34,237 nt of DNA from Rhodoferax sp. (GCA_030833685.1 JAURGS010000002.1:1-34237); one strand, 5' to 3'. Positions 8,582 to 16,247 are shown, numbered from the stretch's first letter. A program made the numbers and translations. Notes: generated by a model not told the origin, from the sequence alone.

Positions 8582-9895
8582 ATGACAGACGCCTCAATCT
8601 GGTCAGCACTGCGTCAGGCACAACCCTGCTTCTGGGCCAACCCAAACAGAATCTCGCACGACGCTGTGCACGACAAGGCTCAAAACGACGAGTCGCGGCC
8701 TGTGCTTCCAAGCGAACAGCAGCTACAGGCGGCACGTCAGCGTCTTGCGCGCTTTGCGCCTTTGTTGGCGCATCTGTTCCCGCCCCTGCGCGAAAGCCAG
8801 GGCCAGATCACTTCACCACTCATAGCCGTGCCAGCCTTGCAGGACGCCCTCTCGTTTCCCAGGGCCCACGGGCAGCTCATGATCAAAGCGGACCACTGTC
8901 TGGCCGTAGCGGGCTCAGTGAAAGCACGCGGCGGCTTTCATGAGATTCTGGAGCTGAGCGAAAAACTCGCGGACAAGCACGATTTGCTTGGCCCCACTGC
9001 AGACGTACTGGACCTGGCCAACCCGCGATCGCGCGCGGTATTTAGCACCTACCAGGTGGCGGTAGGTTCAACCGGAAACCTGGGCATGAGCATTGGCTTG
9101 ATTGCAGCCGCTTTAGGCTTTCGCGCGACGGTTCACATGTCGCATGACGCGAAAGCCTGGAAAAAACAGCGACTGCGCGACAACGGAGTCGAGGTGTTGG
9201 AGCACTCAGGCGACTACGCGCTGGCGGTAGCGGCGGGACGTGAGAGCGCACGCCACGGCCCCCAAACCCATTTCGTCGACGACGAGCAATCCTTGTCGCT
9301 GCTGCTGGGCTACGCCTGCGCAGCCTTTGAATTGCAAAGCCAGTTGCAAGCGCAACGCATCCGCGTCGACGCTGCCCATCCCCTGATGGTCTACATCCCC
9401 TGTGGTGTAGGCGGAGCGCCCGCTGGCATTGCCTGGGGCCTGGATCTGGTTTTTGGTGCGCACGTACGCTGCTACTTTGCAGAGCCTTGCCAGGCACCGT
9501 GCTTCATGTTGCACATGGTCTCGCCAGCAGGAACGCAGCCTTCGGTCTACGACTTTGGCTTGCAAAACCGTACCATCGCTGACGGCTTGGCTGTGGCGCA
9601 AGCCTCCGCGCTCGCCGGGGCGTTGATGCAAGACCGACTGGCGGGCTGCTTCACCGTCGCCGACGACACCATGCTGCGTCACTTGGCACTGGCGCACGCC
9701 AGTGAGGGTCTGCAACTTGAACCCTCTGCCACGGCAGGTTTTGACGGCCCCGCCTGGCTTGCGCAAACCCAACAACTACACCCAGACTGCACCCATGTGC
9801 TTTGGACGACGGGGGGCGCGGTGATGCCAGAGGCCCAGTTCGCTCAGCTGCTCGATCAAGCCGCTACTCTTCCCCGCCACGCATCGCAGCCGTGA
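8582..9895 (+). CDS. dsdA: D-serine dehydratase (D-serine ammonia-lyase)
   Basis: DsdA is a PLP enzyme that converts D-serine to pyruvate and ammonia. From ATG 8582 the product is 437 residues, near the 442 of E. coli DsdA. The PLP lysine is K114 in AGSVKARGGFHE. The substrate/phosphate segments STGNLGMSIG and CGVGGAPAGIAWG are clear, and the C-terminal LWTTGGAVMPEAQ matches the family. The frame is open upstream to about 8330, but that would overlap the divergent MFS gene, and the conserved N-terminus begins near MTDASIWSAL. No dsdC regulator or dsdX permease is in the window; the adjacent divergent MFS gene might supply transport. Confidence 0.93.
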   Translation: MTDASIWSALRQAQPCFWANPNRISHDAVHDKAQNDESRPVLPSEQQLQAARQRLARFAPLLAHLFPPLRESQGQITSPLIAVPALQDALSFPRAHGQLMIKADHCLAVAGSVKARGGFHEILELSEKLADKHDLLGPTADVLDLANPRSRAVFSTYQVAVGSTGNLGMSIGLIAAALGFRATVHMSHDAKAWKKQRLRDNGVEVLEHSGDYALAVAAGRESARHGPQTHFVDDEQSLSLLLGYACAAFELQSQLQAQRIRVDAAHPLMVYIPCGVGGAPAGIAWGLDLVFGAHVRCYFAEPCQAPCFMLHMVSPAGTQPSVYDFGLQNRTIADGLAVAQASALAGALMQDRLAGCFTVADDTMLRHLALAHASEGLQLEPSATAGFDGPAWLAQTQQLHPDCTHVLWTTGGAVMPEAQFAQLLDQAATLPRHASQP

Positions 9896-9916
9896 ACCTG
9901 AGGGTATCTTGCGCAT

Positions 9917-10285
9917 TCACCGTATCTGCAGAAATTTGCCCAGACGACCGATCACCCAGCGCCCGATGACCAAACCAATGGCGATTCCAACCGCATCGGC
10001 CAACACATCTTGCCACTGCGCCTGACGATCCGGCGTCATCGATTGGAGCCACTCAATCAACATGCCGTAGGCCAGCAGGCCTGCCCCCACCAAGCGCCCT
10101 CGCGAGGCAAACCCCAGGATGCCCGTGAAGGCCATGACAGAAAATGCCGTCAGATGATTGAGCTTGTCCCACCCCAAATCGAGGGCTGGCGGTGGTCGCG
10201 ACGTTAGCGCCAGATAGAGAACCACCACAATTTGAAGCGCAAGCGCCAGACGCAAAGCGGTCACTCGCGCGCTAGCAACAGCCAT
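9917..10285 (-). CDS. VanZ-like small membrane protein
   Basis: The 122-residue protein has four predicted hydrophobic segments. It carries the VanZ-family pattern: WDKLNHLTAFSVMAF in the second segment, then YGMLIEWLQSMTPDRQAQWQDVLADAVGIAIG. The family is membrane-embedded and of unknown biochemical function outside teicoplanin resistance. Its ATG at 10285 abuts the TAA stop of the upstream DsrE-like gene (TAAATG), so the two are translationally coupled. It converges with dsdA. Confidence 0.85.
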   Translation of the reverse strand: MAVASARVTALRLALALQIVVVLYLALTSRPPPALDLGWDKLNHLTAFSVMAFTGILGFASRGRLVGAGLLAYGMLIEWLQSMTPDRQAQWQDVLADAVGIAIGLVIGRWVIGRLGKFLQIR

Positions 10286-10840
10286 TTAACGAATCGCCTC
10301 GATCGACACCACTTTCTCCTGGACGTTGGGCGTCACCACCGCATAGCCCAGGTTTTGCCAGTGCACCAACTCGGTAATCGCCGAGGGGGTGACTTCCACA
10401 AAATCTTGCAAGTCCGCAGGCGTGTAGCCATAGTCCTGCATCGCCAGGCCGCAGATGCGAAAACGCACACCCTGATCGGCGTAATAGCGCATGCGTTGAA
10501 CCTGCTCCAGGTATTGCGCTTCGTTCTTTTTGGCCAAGGTCACGATCTCGGTGCCGTGTATGAGCACAACCGTCTTGATGTCCTCGGGGAACATGCTGTA
10601 TGGTGCCTCAATCAAGGGATTCATGAACGAGCGCACCCAGTAAAGCGCTGCGCCCATCTTGTTCGGATGGTCCAGATAAAAATCAAAAATCACCTTCGGC
10701 AGCGCGTACGGTGTTTGCACAAGCTTGGCCTGGGCATGGGCCGGCGTCCACAGGCCAAAAGAAGCCACCCAGCACAAAAGCATGGCACAAAGCAACCGAA
10801 CGCCACGTGTGTGCCTTTGAGCGGGATGCATACCCTGCAT
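10286..10840 (-). CDS. Exported DsrE-family protein
   Basis: The best start is ATG 10840, because a perfect AGGAGGA ribosome site lies at 10848-10854; a longer frame up to 10981 has no such support. The 184-residue product begins with a signal peptide of about 36 residues ending in TPAHA before QAKL. The mature part fits the DsrE/F-like sulfur-relay fold: strand KVIFDFYLD, then IKTVVLIHGTEIVTLA, then a strand with one conserved Cys (VRFRICGLAM) and YAVVTPNVQ at the end. DsrE-like folds carry persulfides in the cytoplasm, whereas exported versions are uncharacterised. It is coupled to the VanZ-like gene and divergent from the formyl/ACT fusion gene. Confidence 0.82.
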   Translation of the reverse strand: MQGMHPAQRHTRGVRLLCAMLLCWVASFGLWTPAHAQAKLVQTPYALPKVIFDFYLDHPNKMGAALYWVRSFMNPLIEAPYSMFPEDIKTVVLIHGTEIVTLAKKNEAQYLEQVQRMRYYADQGVRFRICGLAMQDYGYTPADLQDFVEVTPSAITELVHWQNLGYAVVTPNVQEKVVSIEAIR

Positions 10841-11049
10841 GGTGAGATCCTCCTGAAGACCCGAGCTTACCGTATGCAACTGTGCCCCAGAGGCCCCCGA
10901 GCTGCATTTCGATGCGCCGCAGTGTTCACCCGGCGCGGCGAGCCAAGGACGGTGATTTGGTAAAAACCGAGTCCACGGCAAGAAACTGGCTACACCGTTT
11001 TACTGCGCCAGTCGTTAATGGCGCCCAACGCCGCTGGGAGCAGGCGCTT

Positions 11050-11063
11050 TTGATGCGGGACAA
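11050..11063. promoter_or_regulatory. Possible degenerate FNR-type site upstream of the formyl/ACT-regulator operon
   Basis: TTGATGCGGGACAA has one perfect TTGA half and one mismatched half (ACAA for TCAA), with the same 6-nt spacing as the two perfect sites near oxc and tctC. It lies about 42 nt before the ATG at 11105. It could serve autoregulation, but a single imperfect match of this kind is easily due to chance. Confidence 0.2.
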
Positions 11064-11104
11064 TAGCGTTCGTATCATTTGCCTTGAAGAATGGAGTGCT
11101 CACG

Positions 11105-12262
11105 ATGAAATGCGCCCTGGTTGGATCCCGTTATTTCGGCGCGCTGGTTTTCGAAACGCTGCGCAAGGAAGAAGGCCTCGAGTTCAGCTGCGTGGTCGCA
11201 CCCGCTGCAGATGATCGACTGGCACTGGCCGCTCAGGCTGCGGGCGTCACAGTGCATGTGCTGGAAACCCCGCGGTTCGTCCCCGAGGAAGCGATTGCAC
11301 CCGGAACCGATTTAATCCTGGCTGCTCACACCCATGCCCGAATCACCAATGAGGCGTTGGCCCGGGCGCGACTGGGCGGCGTGGGCTACCACCCCTCGCT
11401 GCTGCCGCGTCACCGCGGCATCGCGGCGGTCGAATGGACGATTCTGGAGGGCGATCCGATCGCTGGTGGTTCGGTTTATCACCTGGCAGACGGCTGGGAC
11501 GCTGGTTCCATCGCTGCGCAGGACTGGTGTTTTGTCCAAAAAGGCGAAACTGCGCGAGACCTGTGGGAGCGTGCGCTAGCACCCATGGGCCTGGCGCTTC
11601 TGAGCAAGGTCGCGCACCATGCCCGGCTCAACAACGAATTGCCAGCCTTCGCGCAGGACCCGCGCTTTGCGACCAAAGCGCCCATGATTAAAAAGTCTAT
11701 CGTCTTGAGCGAAGGGAGCGATACAACAACTGTCTCCGTGGTGGCAACCGTCAGTGGCGCGGACCGCCAGGGCATTGTCAGCTCGATCGCTGAGAGAGCC
11801 AAACGTTACCAGGCGAACTGGACAGCCAGCAGGCTGGCGCGGGCGGCCGGTGAGTTTGCCGGCATGGTGCACTTTGAAGTTGCCCCGGAAAACGCTGACG
11901 CCTTTGTTCAGGCACTCAAAGGCCTGGAAGCAGGCGGCTTGCAACTGGTTGTCACCAAGAGCAGCGCGGCGCAGGTCTCCACCACACATCGTGTTCTGGA
12001 CCTTCATCTGGTGGGTGATGATCGGGTCGGTATTGTTAGCAGCCTGACTGGCATGTTGACCGCGCGCAGCATCAGTATCGAGACCATGCAAACTGAGGTC
12101 ATACGTAGCAGCGCAGAGGGTAAGTCGACCTTCAAAATTACCGCGCAGCTCCTGGTACCCGCTTCGGTTCGGTCAGAGGCTTTAGAGCAAGAGCTCGGGT
12201 CACTGGCCAACGAGATGATGTTGGACATCGCCCTGGGTGATAAGGGTCTGAGCAAGGCCTAA
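11105..12262 (+). CDS. Formyl-folate hydrolase-like domain fused to two ACT domains
   Basis: From ATG 11105 the 385-residue protein has a formyl-transferase/hydrolase domain (about 1-185) followed by two ACT domains (about 208-295 and 303-385). The catalytic loop reads GYHPSLLPRHRG with H96, and the catalytic Asp is D132 in DGWDAGS. The H-D spacing of 36 and the YHPSLLPRHRG wording match the hydrolase domain of 10-formyl-THF dehydrogenase (ALDH1L1) rather than Fmt, whose Asn two residues before His is Gly here. The ACT pair resembles GcvR (VSGADRQGIVSSIAE; VGDDRVGIVSSLTG). PurU, the bacterial formyl-THF deformylase, has one ACT domain at the opposite end. Likely role: folate-formyl hydrolysis or sensing. 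It is 2 nt upstream of a Crp/Fnr regulator gene. Confidence 0.82.
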   Translation: MKCALVGSRYFGALVFETLRKEEGLEFSCVVAPAADDRLALAAQAAGVTVHVLETPRFVPEEAIAPGTDLILAAHTHARITNEALARARLGGVGYHPSLLPRHRGIAAVEWTILEGDPIAGGSVYHLADGWDAGSIAAQDWCFVQKGETARDLWERALAPMGLALLSKVAHHARLNNELPAFAQDPRFATKAPMIKKSIVLSEGSDTTTVSVVATVSGADRQGIVSSIAERAKRYQANWTASRLARAAGEFAGMVHFEVAPENADAFVQALKGLEAGGLQLVVTKSSAAQVSTTHRVLDLHLVGDDRVGIVSSLTGMLTARSISIETMQTEVIRSSAEGKSTFKITAQLLVPASVRSEALEQELGSLANEMMLDIALGDKGLSKA

Positions 12263-12264
12263 GC

Positions 12265-12882
12265 ATGCGCGCCATCACCCTGCACAGGCATCCGGACCGG
12301 ATGGTCATCCATGTTGAGCTTAAACAGAACAGTTTGCTCAAGAATGTGACTGACGAGCAGCTCGCAGAGCTGGAGGGCCACTTGCAGATCGTTGATGCAG
12401 CCAAGGGCGACTACCTGGTCACGCAGGGCGACCGTGACATGGAGCAATACTTTGTCTTGCAGGGCATGCTCAAGCGCGTCGTCACCGCGCCAGGCAGTAA
12501 AAAAGAAATGGCACTGCGTTTTTCTTCTGAGCGTGGCATGGAGACTTCTTACGCAGCCTGGCGCTTGCGCACACCTGCTCCCTACAGCATTGTTGCGTCC
12601 ACCAAATGCCGTGTTGCCAAGCTCAATATGCCCAAATGGGTCGAGTTTCTGGAGTTGCATCCAGAATTCAAAGCCGTCTTTGAGTTTGAAGTCATGGCGT
12701 TAATGGGTGAAATCATGGCGCATACCATCACACTACACCTGCTGGACGCGCCAGGGCGCGTACACCGCTTTGAGCGCAAGCACCCCGACTTGTTTGAGCG
12801 CATCCCCAAAAAAGAACTCGCGGCCTACCTCAACCTGTCCGCCGAGACGCTCAGTCGTCTCAAGCAGCGCGGAAAGATCTGA
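12265..12882 (+). CDS. Crp/Fnr-family transcriptional regulator
   Basis: The 205-residue protein (193 if it starts at ATG 12301, MVIHVELKQ) has a cNMP-type beta-roll domain (about 20-120: NSLLKNVTDEQLAELEGHL, YLVTQGDRDMEQYFVLQG), a dimer helix, and a compact C-terminal helix-turn-helix, IPKKELAAYLNLSAETLSR. E194, S197 and R198 reproduce the spacing of E209, S212 and R213 of FNR, which read TTGA half-sites. It has a single Cys, so it lacks the FNR [4Fe-4S] cluster. The protein ends seven residues after R198. It is co-transcribed with the formyl/ACT fusion gene and converges on the oxalate/formate block, whose two head promoters carry TTGA-N6-TCAA palindromes. The effector is unknown. Confidence 0.9.
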   Translation: MRAITLHRHPDRMVIHVELKQNSLLKNVTDEQLAELEGHLQIVDAAKGDYLVTQGDRDMEQYFVLQGMLKRVVTAPGSKKEMALRFSSERGMETSYAAWRLRTPAPYSIVASTKCRVAKLNMPKWVEFLELHPEFKAVFEFEVMALMGEIMAHTITLHLLDAPGRVHRFERKHPDLFERIPKKELAAYLNLSAETLSRLKQRGKI

Positions 12883-12917
12883 GCGCTGCAGCTCCACGGT
12901 CAAAAATTATTTTGTCG

Positions 12918-12944
12918 AAAAAACCCGCTGCAGAGCGTGTTTTT
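12918..12944. terminator. Probable bidirectional intrinsic terminator
   Basis: AAAAAACCCGCT (12918-12929) and AGCGTGTTTTT (12934-12944) form a stem of 4 bp, one mismatch, then C-G and five A-T pairs around a GCAG loop. The A run on one side and T run on the other make it usable from both strands. It lies 36 nt after the regulator gene (+) and about 160 nt beyond the tctA stop (-), the right place for convergent units. The G+C core is short. Confidence 0.5.
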
Positions 12945-13102
12945 GGTGCGGCCTTAGCCAGACCGCTAATTCAAAAGCAACTGCACCGAGGGCCAAACTC
13001 TTTTTAACCTTCACCTTGCCCTTGCCGACGGCCACGACGCAATCAGCGCCAGGCAGGCTTGAAATTTGGTTTCCCTTATCAACCTTAAGCTGCGTATTCG
13101 GT

Positions 13103-14620
13103 CTACTGCTCGGCCGCCCTCAATTTATTCTTAACAATCCCATACAAGGGCATGAGCAAGAGCACCAAGGCTAGGGTGGTGATACCGCCTACCAAGAAGT
13201 TGGAGAAAAAGATTGAAAGATCACCCTGAGACGCCAGCATGGCTTGCCTGAACGAACTCTCGGTACGGTCACCAAGCACCACCGCCAGAACAAGTGGGGC
13301 CAGCGGGTACGACAGTTTCTTGAACAAGTAACCCACCACACCAAACAAGACCATCAGGTAGATGTCGAACTCAGAGTTATGCACGGTGTAGGCGCCAATC
13401 GCACAAATAACGATGATTACGGGTGCAATCACCGAGAAAGGAATACGCAAAATGGCGGCAAACAGCGGTACACAGGTCAGCACCACGATCAGACCCGCGA
13501 TATTGCCCAGATACATCGAGGCGATCAGCCCCCAGACAAAGTCCTTCTGCTCCACGAACAGCAGCGGTCCAGGCTCCAGGCCCCAAATCAGCAGACCGCC
13601 AAGCAAAACAGCAGCGGTTGGAGAACCTGGCACACCCAAAGTCAGCATCGGCAGCAAAGCCGAGGTACCTGCCGCATGGGCCGCGGTCTCAGGGGCCACC
13701 ACCCCTTCCACCTGGCCAGTTCCGAACTTTTCACCGTCTCGTGATGTGCGCCGGGCAACGCCATAGGCCATGAACGACGCAGGTGTGGCGCCACCAGGAA
13801 CAATACCCATGAAGCAACCAATGACAGACGAGCGGATCGACGTCATCCAGTACTTGGGCAACTCAGCCCAAGTACTAAGCACCACCCTGAGGTTGATCTT
13901 GGCCTTGGTGCCCTTGAATTCCAGCCCTTCCTCCAGGGTCTGCAAAATTTCGCCAATGCCGAACAAGCCAATAACGACCACCAAAAAGTCAAAGCCACTG
14001 AGGAGCGACTCAGTGCCAAAAGTCATGCGCAATGTGCCAGTGACGGTATCGGTTCCAACCGCAGACAGGGCAAAGCCAATCATCATGGCTACCACCGTCT
14101 TGAAGGGCGCTTCCTTGTTCATGCCGACAAAGGCACAGAAGGTCAGTAGATAGACCGAGAAAAACTCGGGCGGACCAAAGGCTAGCGCAAAATTAGCCAC
14201 GATCGGCGACAAAAAGGTCACCACCAAAATGGCGACAAAAGCGCCAATGAACGACGAGGTGAACGCAGCAGTCAGAGCCTCACCGGCACGGCCTTTCTGG
14301 CCCAGCGGATAGCCGTCAAAAGTGGTCGCCACCGACCAGGGTTCACCTGGGATATTGAACAGAATTGAGGTGATGGCACCGCCAAACAATGCGCCCCAGT
14401 AAATACACGACAGCAAAATAATCGCAGAAGTCTGGCCACCCGGTTGCTGCGCCATGGTGAAGGTCAGCGGTAACAAAATGGCCACGCCATTCGCGCCGCC
14501 GAGGCCCGGCAACACGCCAATGATCACGCCCAGAATCACGCCACCAAACATCAATAGGACGTTTTTAAGACTCAGTGCGATGGCAAAGCCATCCATCAAG
14601 GAGAAAAAGGAATCAGCCAT
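13103..14620 (-). CDS. tctA: TctA-family large membrane subunit of a tripartite tricarboxylate-type transporter
   Basis: The 505-residue polytopic protein matches TctA: it begins with helices containing GVIIGVLPGLGGANGVAILLPLTF, followed by the duplicated counterpart GIVPGGATPASFMAYGVARRTS. Together with TctB it forms the inner-membrane part of a secondary transporter fed by a periplasmic binding protein. The gene is last in a tctC-tctB-tctA order, 34 nt after tctB. Known substrates of the family include citrate and other carboxylates; neighbouring oxalate and formate genes suggest a small carboxylate such as oxalate. Confidence 0.94.
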   Translation of the reverse strand: MADSFFSLMDGFAIALSLKNVLLMFGGVILGVIIGVLPGLGGANGVAILLPLTFTMAQQPGGQTSAIILLSCIYWGALFGGAITSILFNIPGEPWSVATTFDGYPLGQKGRAGEALTAAFTSSFIGAFVAILVVTFLSPIVANFALAFGPPEFFSVYLLTFCAFVGMNKEAPFKTVVAMMIGFALSAVGTDTVTGTLRMTFGTESLLSGFDFLVVVIGLFGIGEILQTLEEGLEFKGTKAKINLRVVLSTWAELPKYWMTSIRSSVIGCFMGIVPGGATPASFMAYGVARRTSRDGEKFGTGQVEGVVAPETAAHAAGTSALLPMLTLGVPGSPTAAVLLGGLLIWGLEPGPLLFVEQKDFVWGLIASMYLGNIAGLIVVLTCVPLFAAILRIPFSVIAPVIIVICAIGAYTVHNSEFDIYLMVLFGVVGYLFKKLSYPLAPLVLAVVLGDRTESSFRQAMLASQGDLSIFFSNFLVGGITTLALVLLLMPLYGIVKNKLRAAEQ

Positions 14621-14654
14621 GTGTATCTATCTCGTCAGTCAGTGGTGGATCGAA

Positions 14655-15161
14655 TCAGTCCAAGCCCAGCAGTGCTTCCACCGGGCCTTTTGGCAGGGGA
14701 ACCAGGAACCAGATTTCGAAAATCACATAAAAGAAAGCGGCCGTGCCAAAGCTCACCGCCGCGAGCTTGCTCCAGGCGTATTTGCCAAGCCACCTCATAA
14801 AGAAGCCGATATAAATGATCGATGGCAAATAAATGCCCAGCAAACCCACCAGCGCCACGTAAACAATCGAAGGCACCAACACGCTTAGAACCAGTTTCAG
14901 TTGCCCGACCTCCACAAAGGTGCCGTTCTCCTCGGCACTCATGCGTAAGCCACTGATGAAATTAGCGATCGACCCGATCACGATCAGCGCGCCAACATAA
15001 AACGGAAAGTAGCCGGTCTGCGGCCCATCCTCTGCCCATCCCGCGCCAATGCGCCAGTTGTCGTACATGACGATCGTGCCGAGTACGAAAGTGATGGTGG
15101 CCACCACCAACTCGGCTGTTTTGTATTTGAACGCCGCGCGAACATCTGATGCATTCACCAT
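14655..15161 (-). CDS. tctB: TctB-family small membrane subunit
   Basis: From ATG 15161 the product is 168 residues with four hydrophobic helices (AELVVATITFVLGTIVMYDN; GYFPFYVGALIVIGSIANFISG; LVLSVLVPSIVYVALVGLLG; LAAVSFGTAAFFYVIFEIWF), the usual TctB plan. The frame is open to a TTG at 15182, but GGAGAGA immediately upstream of ATG 15161 decides the start. It lies between tctC and tctA and is separated from tctC by an intrinsic-terminator-like hairpin. Confidence 0.9.
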   Translation of the reverse strand: MVNASDVRAAFKYKTAELVVATITFVLGTIVMYDNWRIGAGWAEDGPQTGYFPFYVGALIVIGSIANFISGLRMSAEENGTFVEVGQLKLVLSVLVPSIVYVALVGLLGIYLPSIIYIGFFMRWLGKYAWSKLAAVSFGTAAFFYVIFEIWFLVPLPKGPVEALLGLD

Positions 15162-15180
15162 CAATCTCTCCGAAAAACTC

Positions 15181-15212
15181 AAAAAAAGTGCGCATGGACC
15201 CCATACGCACTT
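15181..15212 (-). terminator. Intrinsic terminator between tctC and tctB (partial, intra-operon)
   Basis: On the minus strand AAGTGCG, a mismatch and ATGG pair with CCAT, a mismatch and CGCACTT around a 3-nt loop (15186-15212). Seven T residues (A at 15181-15187 on the plus strand) run through the end of the stem. The structure is 22 nt past the tctC stop and 20 nt before the tctB ATG. It is well placed to reduce readthrough, giving more binding protein than membrane subunits. Confidence 0.72.
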
Positions 15213-15233
15213 GTGACAACTGCTAAAACGATC

Positions 15234-16247
15234 TTATTTTTTCTCAGCCAAGAACCCGGCACCCTTCATCAGGTATTCATGGTCGCGCTCGGCCTTGGTG
15301 ACCCAGAAGAAATAATCCTGGCCCTCCAACTGAGACTGATTGAACGCACCCTTGGACATCAGTGCAGCCCAGTCGGGAGTGGCAATCACTTTGCGCATCA
15401 GGTTCACGTAGTAGTCAACCTGGTCTTTGCTCACACCGCCGGGCATGAAGATGCCACGCAGCATCAGGTAGGTCACATCGAGACCTTGCTCCTTGCAGGT
15501 TGGGATGTCGCCCCACGACATGGTGTCAGTCATCTTCTCTTTGTACGGCATGCGCTGGTCATCAAACACACACAAGGGGCGCAATTTGCCGCCACGCCAG
15601 TGCGCCACCGCTTCGCTGGGGTTATTCACCGACGAATCGATGTGCTTGCCCACCAATTGCACAGCCACCGCACCGCCACCTTTTTGTGGGATGTAGATAA
15701 ACTTCGCACCCGTCTGCTTTTCAATGGCAGCGGTGATGATCTGGTCTTCCTGCTTGGAGCCGGTACCGCCCATCTTCATCTTGTTGGGACCTGCCTTTTT
15801 CACAGCGTCCACGTACTCTTTAGCGGTCTTGTAAGGCGTGTCAGCATTGACCCACAACACAAACTCGTCGAGGGCGAGCATCTTGACTGGCGTCAGGTCT
15901 TTCCAGTTGAAAGGCACGCCTGTAGCCATGGGGGTAGTAAACAAATTCGACAGCGTGATGATGATCTTGTGAGGCTCACCCTTGGCACCCTTGACATCCA
16001 GAAAGCCTTCGGCGCCAGAGCCGCCCGACTTGTTGATCACCACCATCGGCTGTTTCATCAGGTTGTGTTTGACCACAATACCTTGGATCGCACGCGCCAT
16101 CTGGTCAGCGCCACCACCAGTACCGGCCGGGACGATGAACTCAACGGTCTTGGTCGGCTCCCAGGCCGCATGAACTGTCGAGGACAGCGCTGCCAGACCC
16201 ATAGCAGCCGCAAGGGCCGCCTTTTTGAATAACGTTTTTGCTTTCAT
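15234..16247 (-). CDS. tctC: TctC/Bug-family periplasmic binding protein
   Basis: ATG 16247 is chosen because AGGAG lies at 16256-16260 and the protein then starts with a classical signal peptide, MKAKTLFKKAALAAAMGLAA ending STVHA before AWEP. The frame is open further up to 16370 but lacks a ribosome site there. The 337-residue product has the Bug fold landmarks VEFIVPAGTGGGADQMAR at the N-terminus, VVINKSGGSGAEG, YIPQKGGGAVAVQLVGKHID and CVFDDQRMPY. These proteins bind carboxylates in the periplasm and deliver them to TctAB. The ligand is not readable, but genomic context points to oxalate. Confidence 0.94.
   Translation of the reverse strand: MKAKTLFKKAALAAAMGLAALSSTVHAAWEPTKTVEFIVPAGTGGGADQMARAIQGIVVKHNLMKQPMVVINKSGGSGAEGFLDVKGAKGEPHKIIITLSNLFTTPMATGVPFNWKDLTPVKMLALDEFVLWVNADTPYKTAKEYVDAVKKAGPNKMKMGGTGSKQEDQIITAAIEKQTGAKFIYIPQKGGGAVAVQLVGKHIDSSVNNPSEAVAHWRGGKLRPLCVFDDQRMPYKEKMTDTMSWGDIPTCKEQGLDVTYLMLRGIFMPGGVSKDQVDYYVNLMRKVIATPDWAALMSKGAFNQSQLEGQDYFFWVTKAERDHEYLMKGAGFLAEKK

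Noticed and set aside
12890..13100. A possible small basic peptide (KGKVKVKKSLALGAVAFELAVW) on the minus strand beyond tctA
   Set aside because: No start codon with a ribosome site was found, the frame is short, and it overlaps the probable bidirectional terminator. It may be a gene remnant, but that cannot be supported.
15213..16232. A 339-codon open frame on the plus strand opposite tctC
   Set aside because: TctC on the other strand has a signal peptide, a ribosome site and family motifs. The antisense frame has low-complexity composition and no domain.
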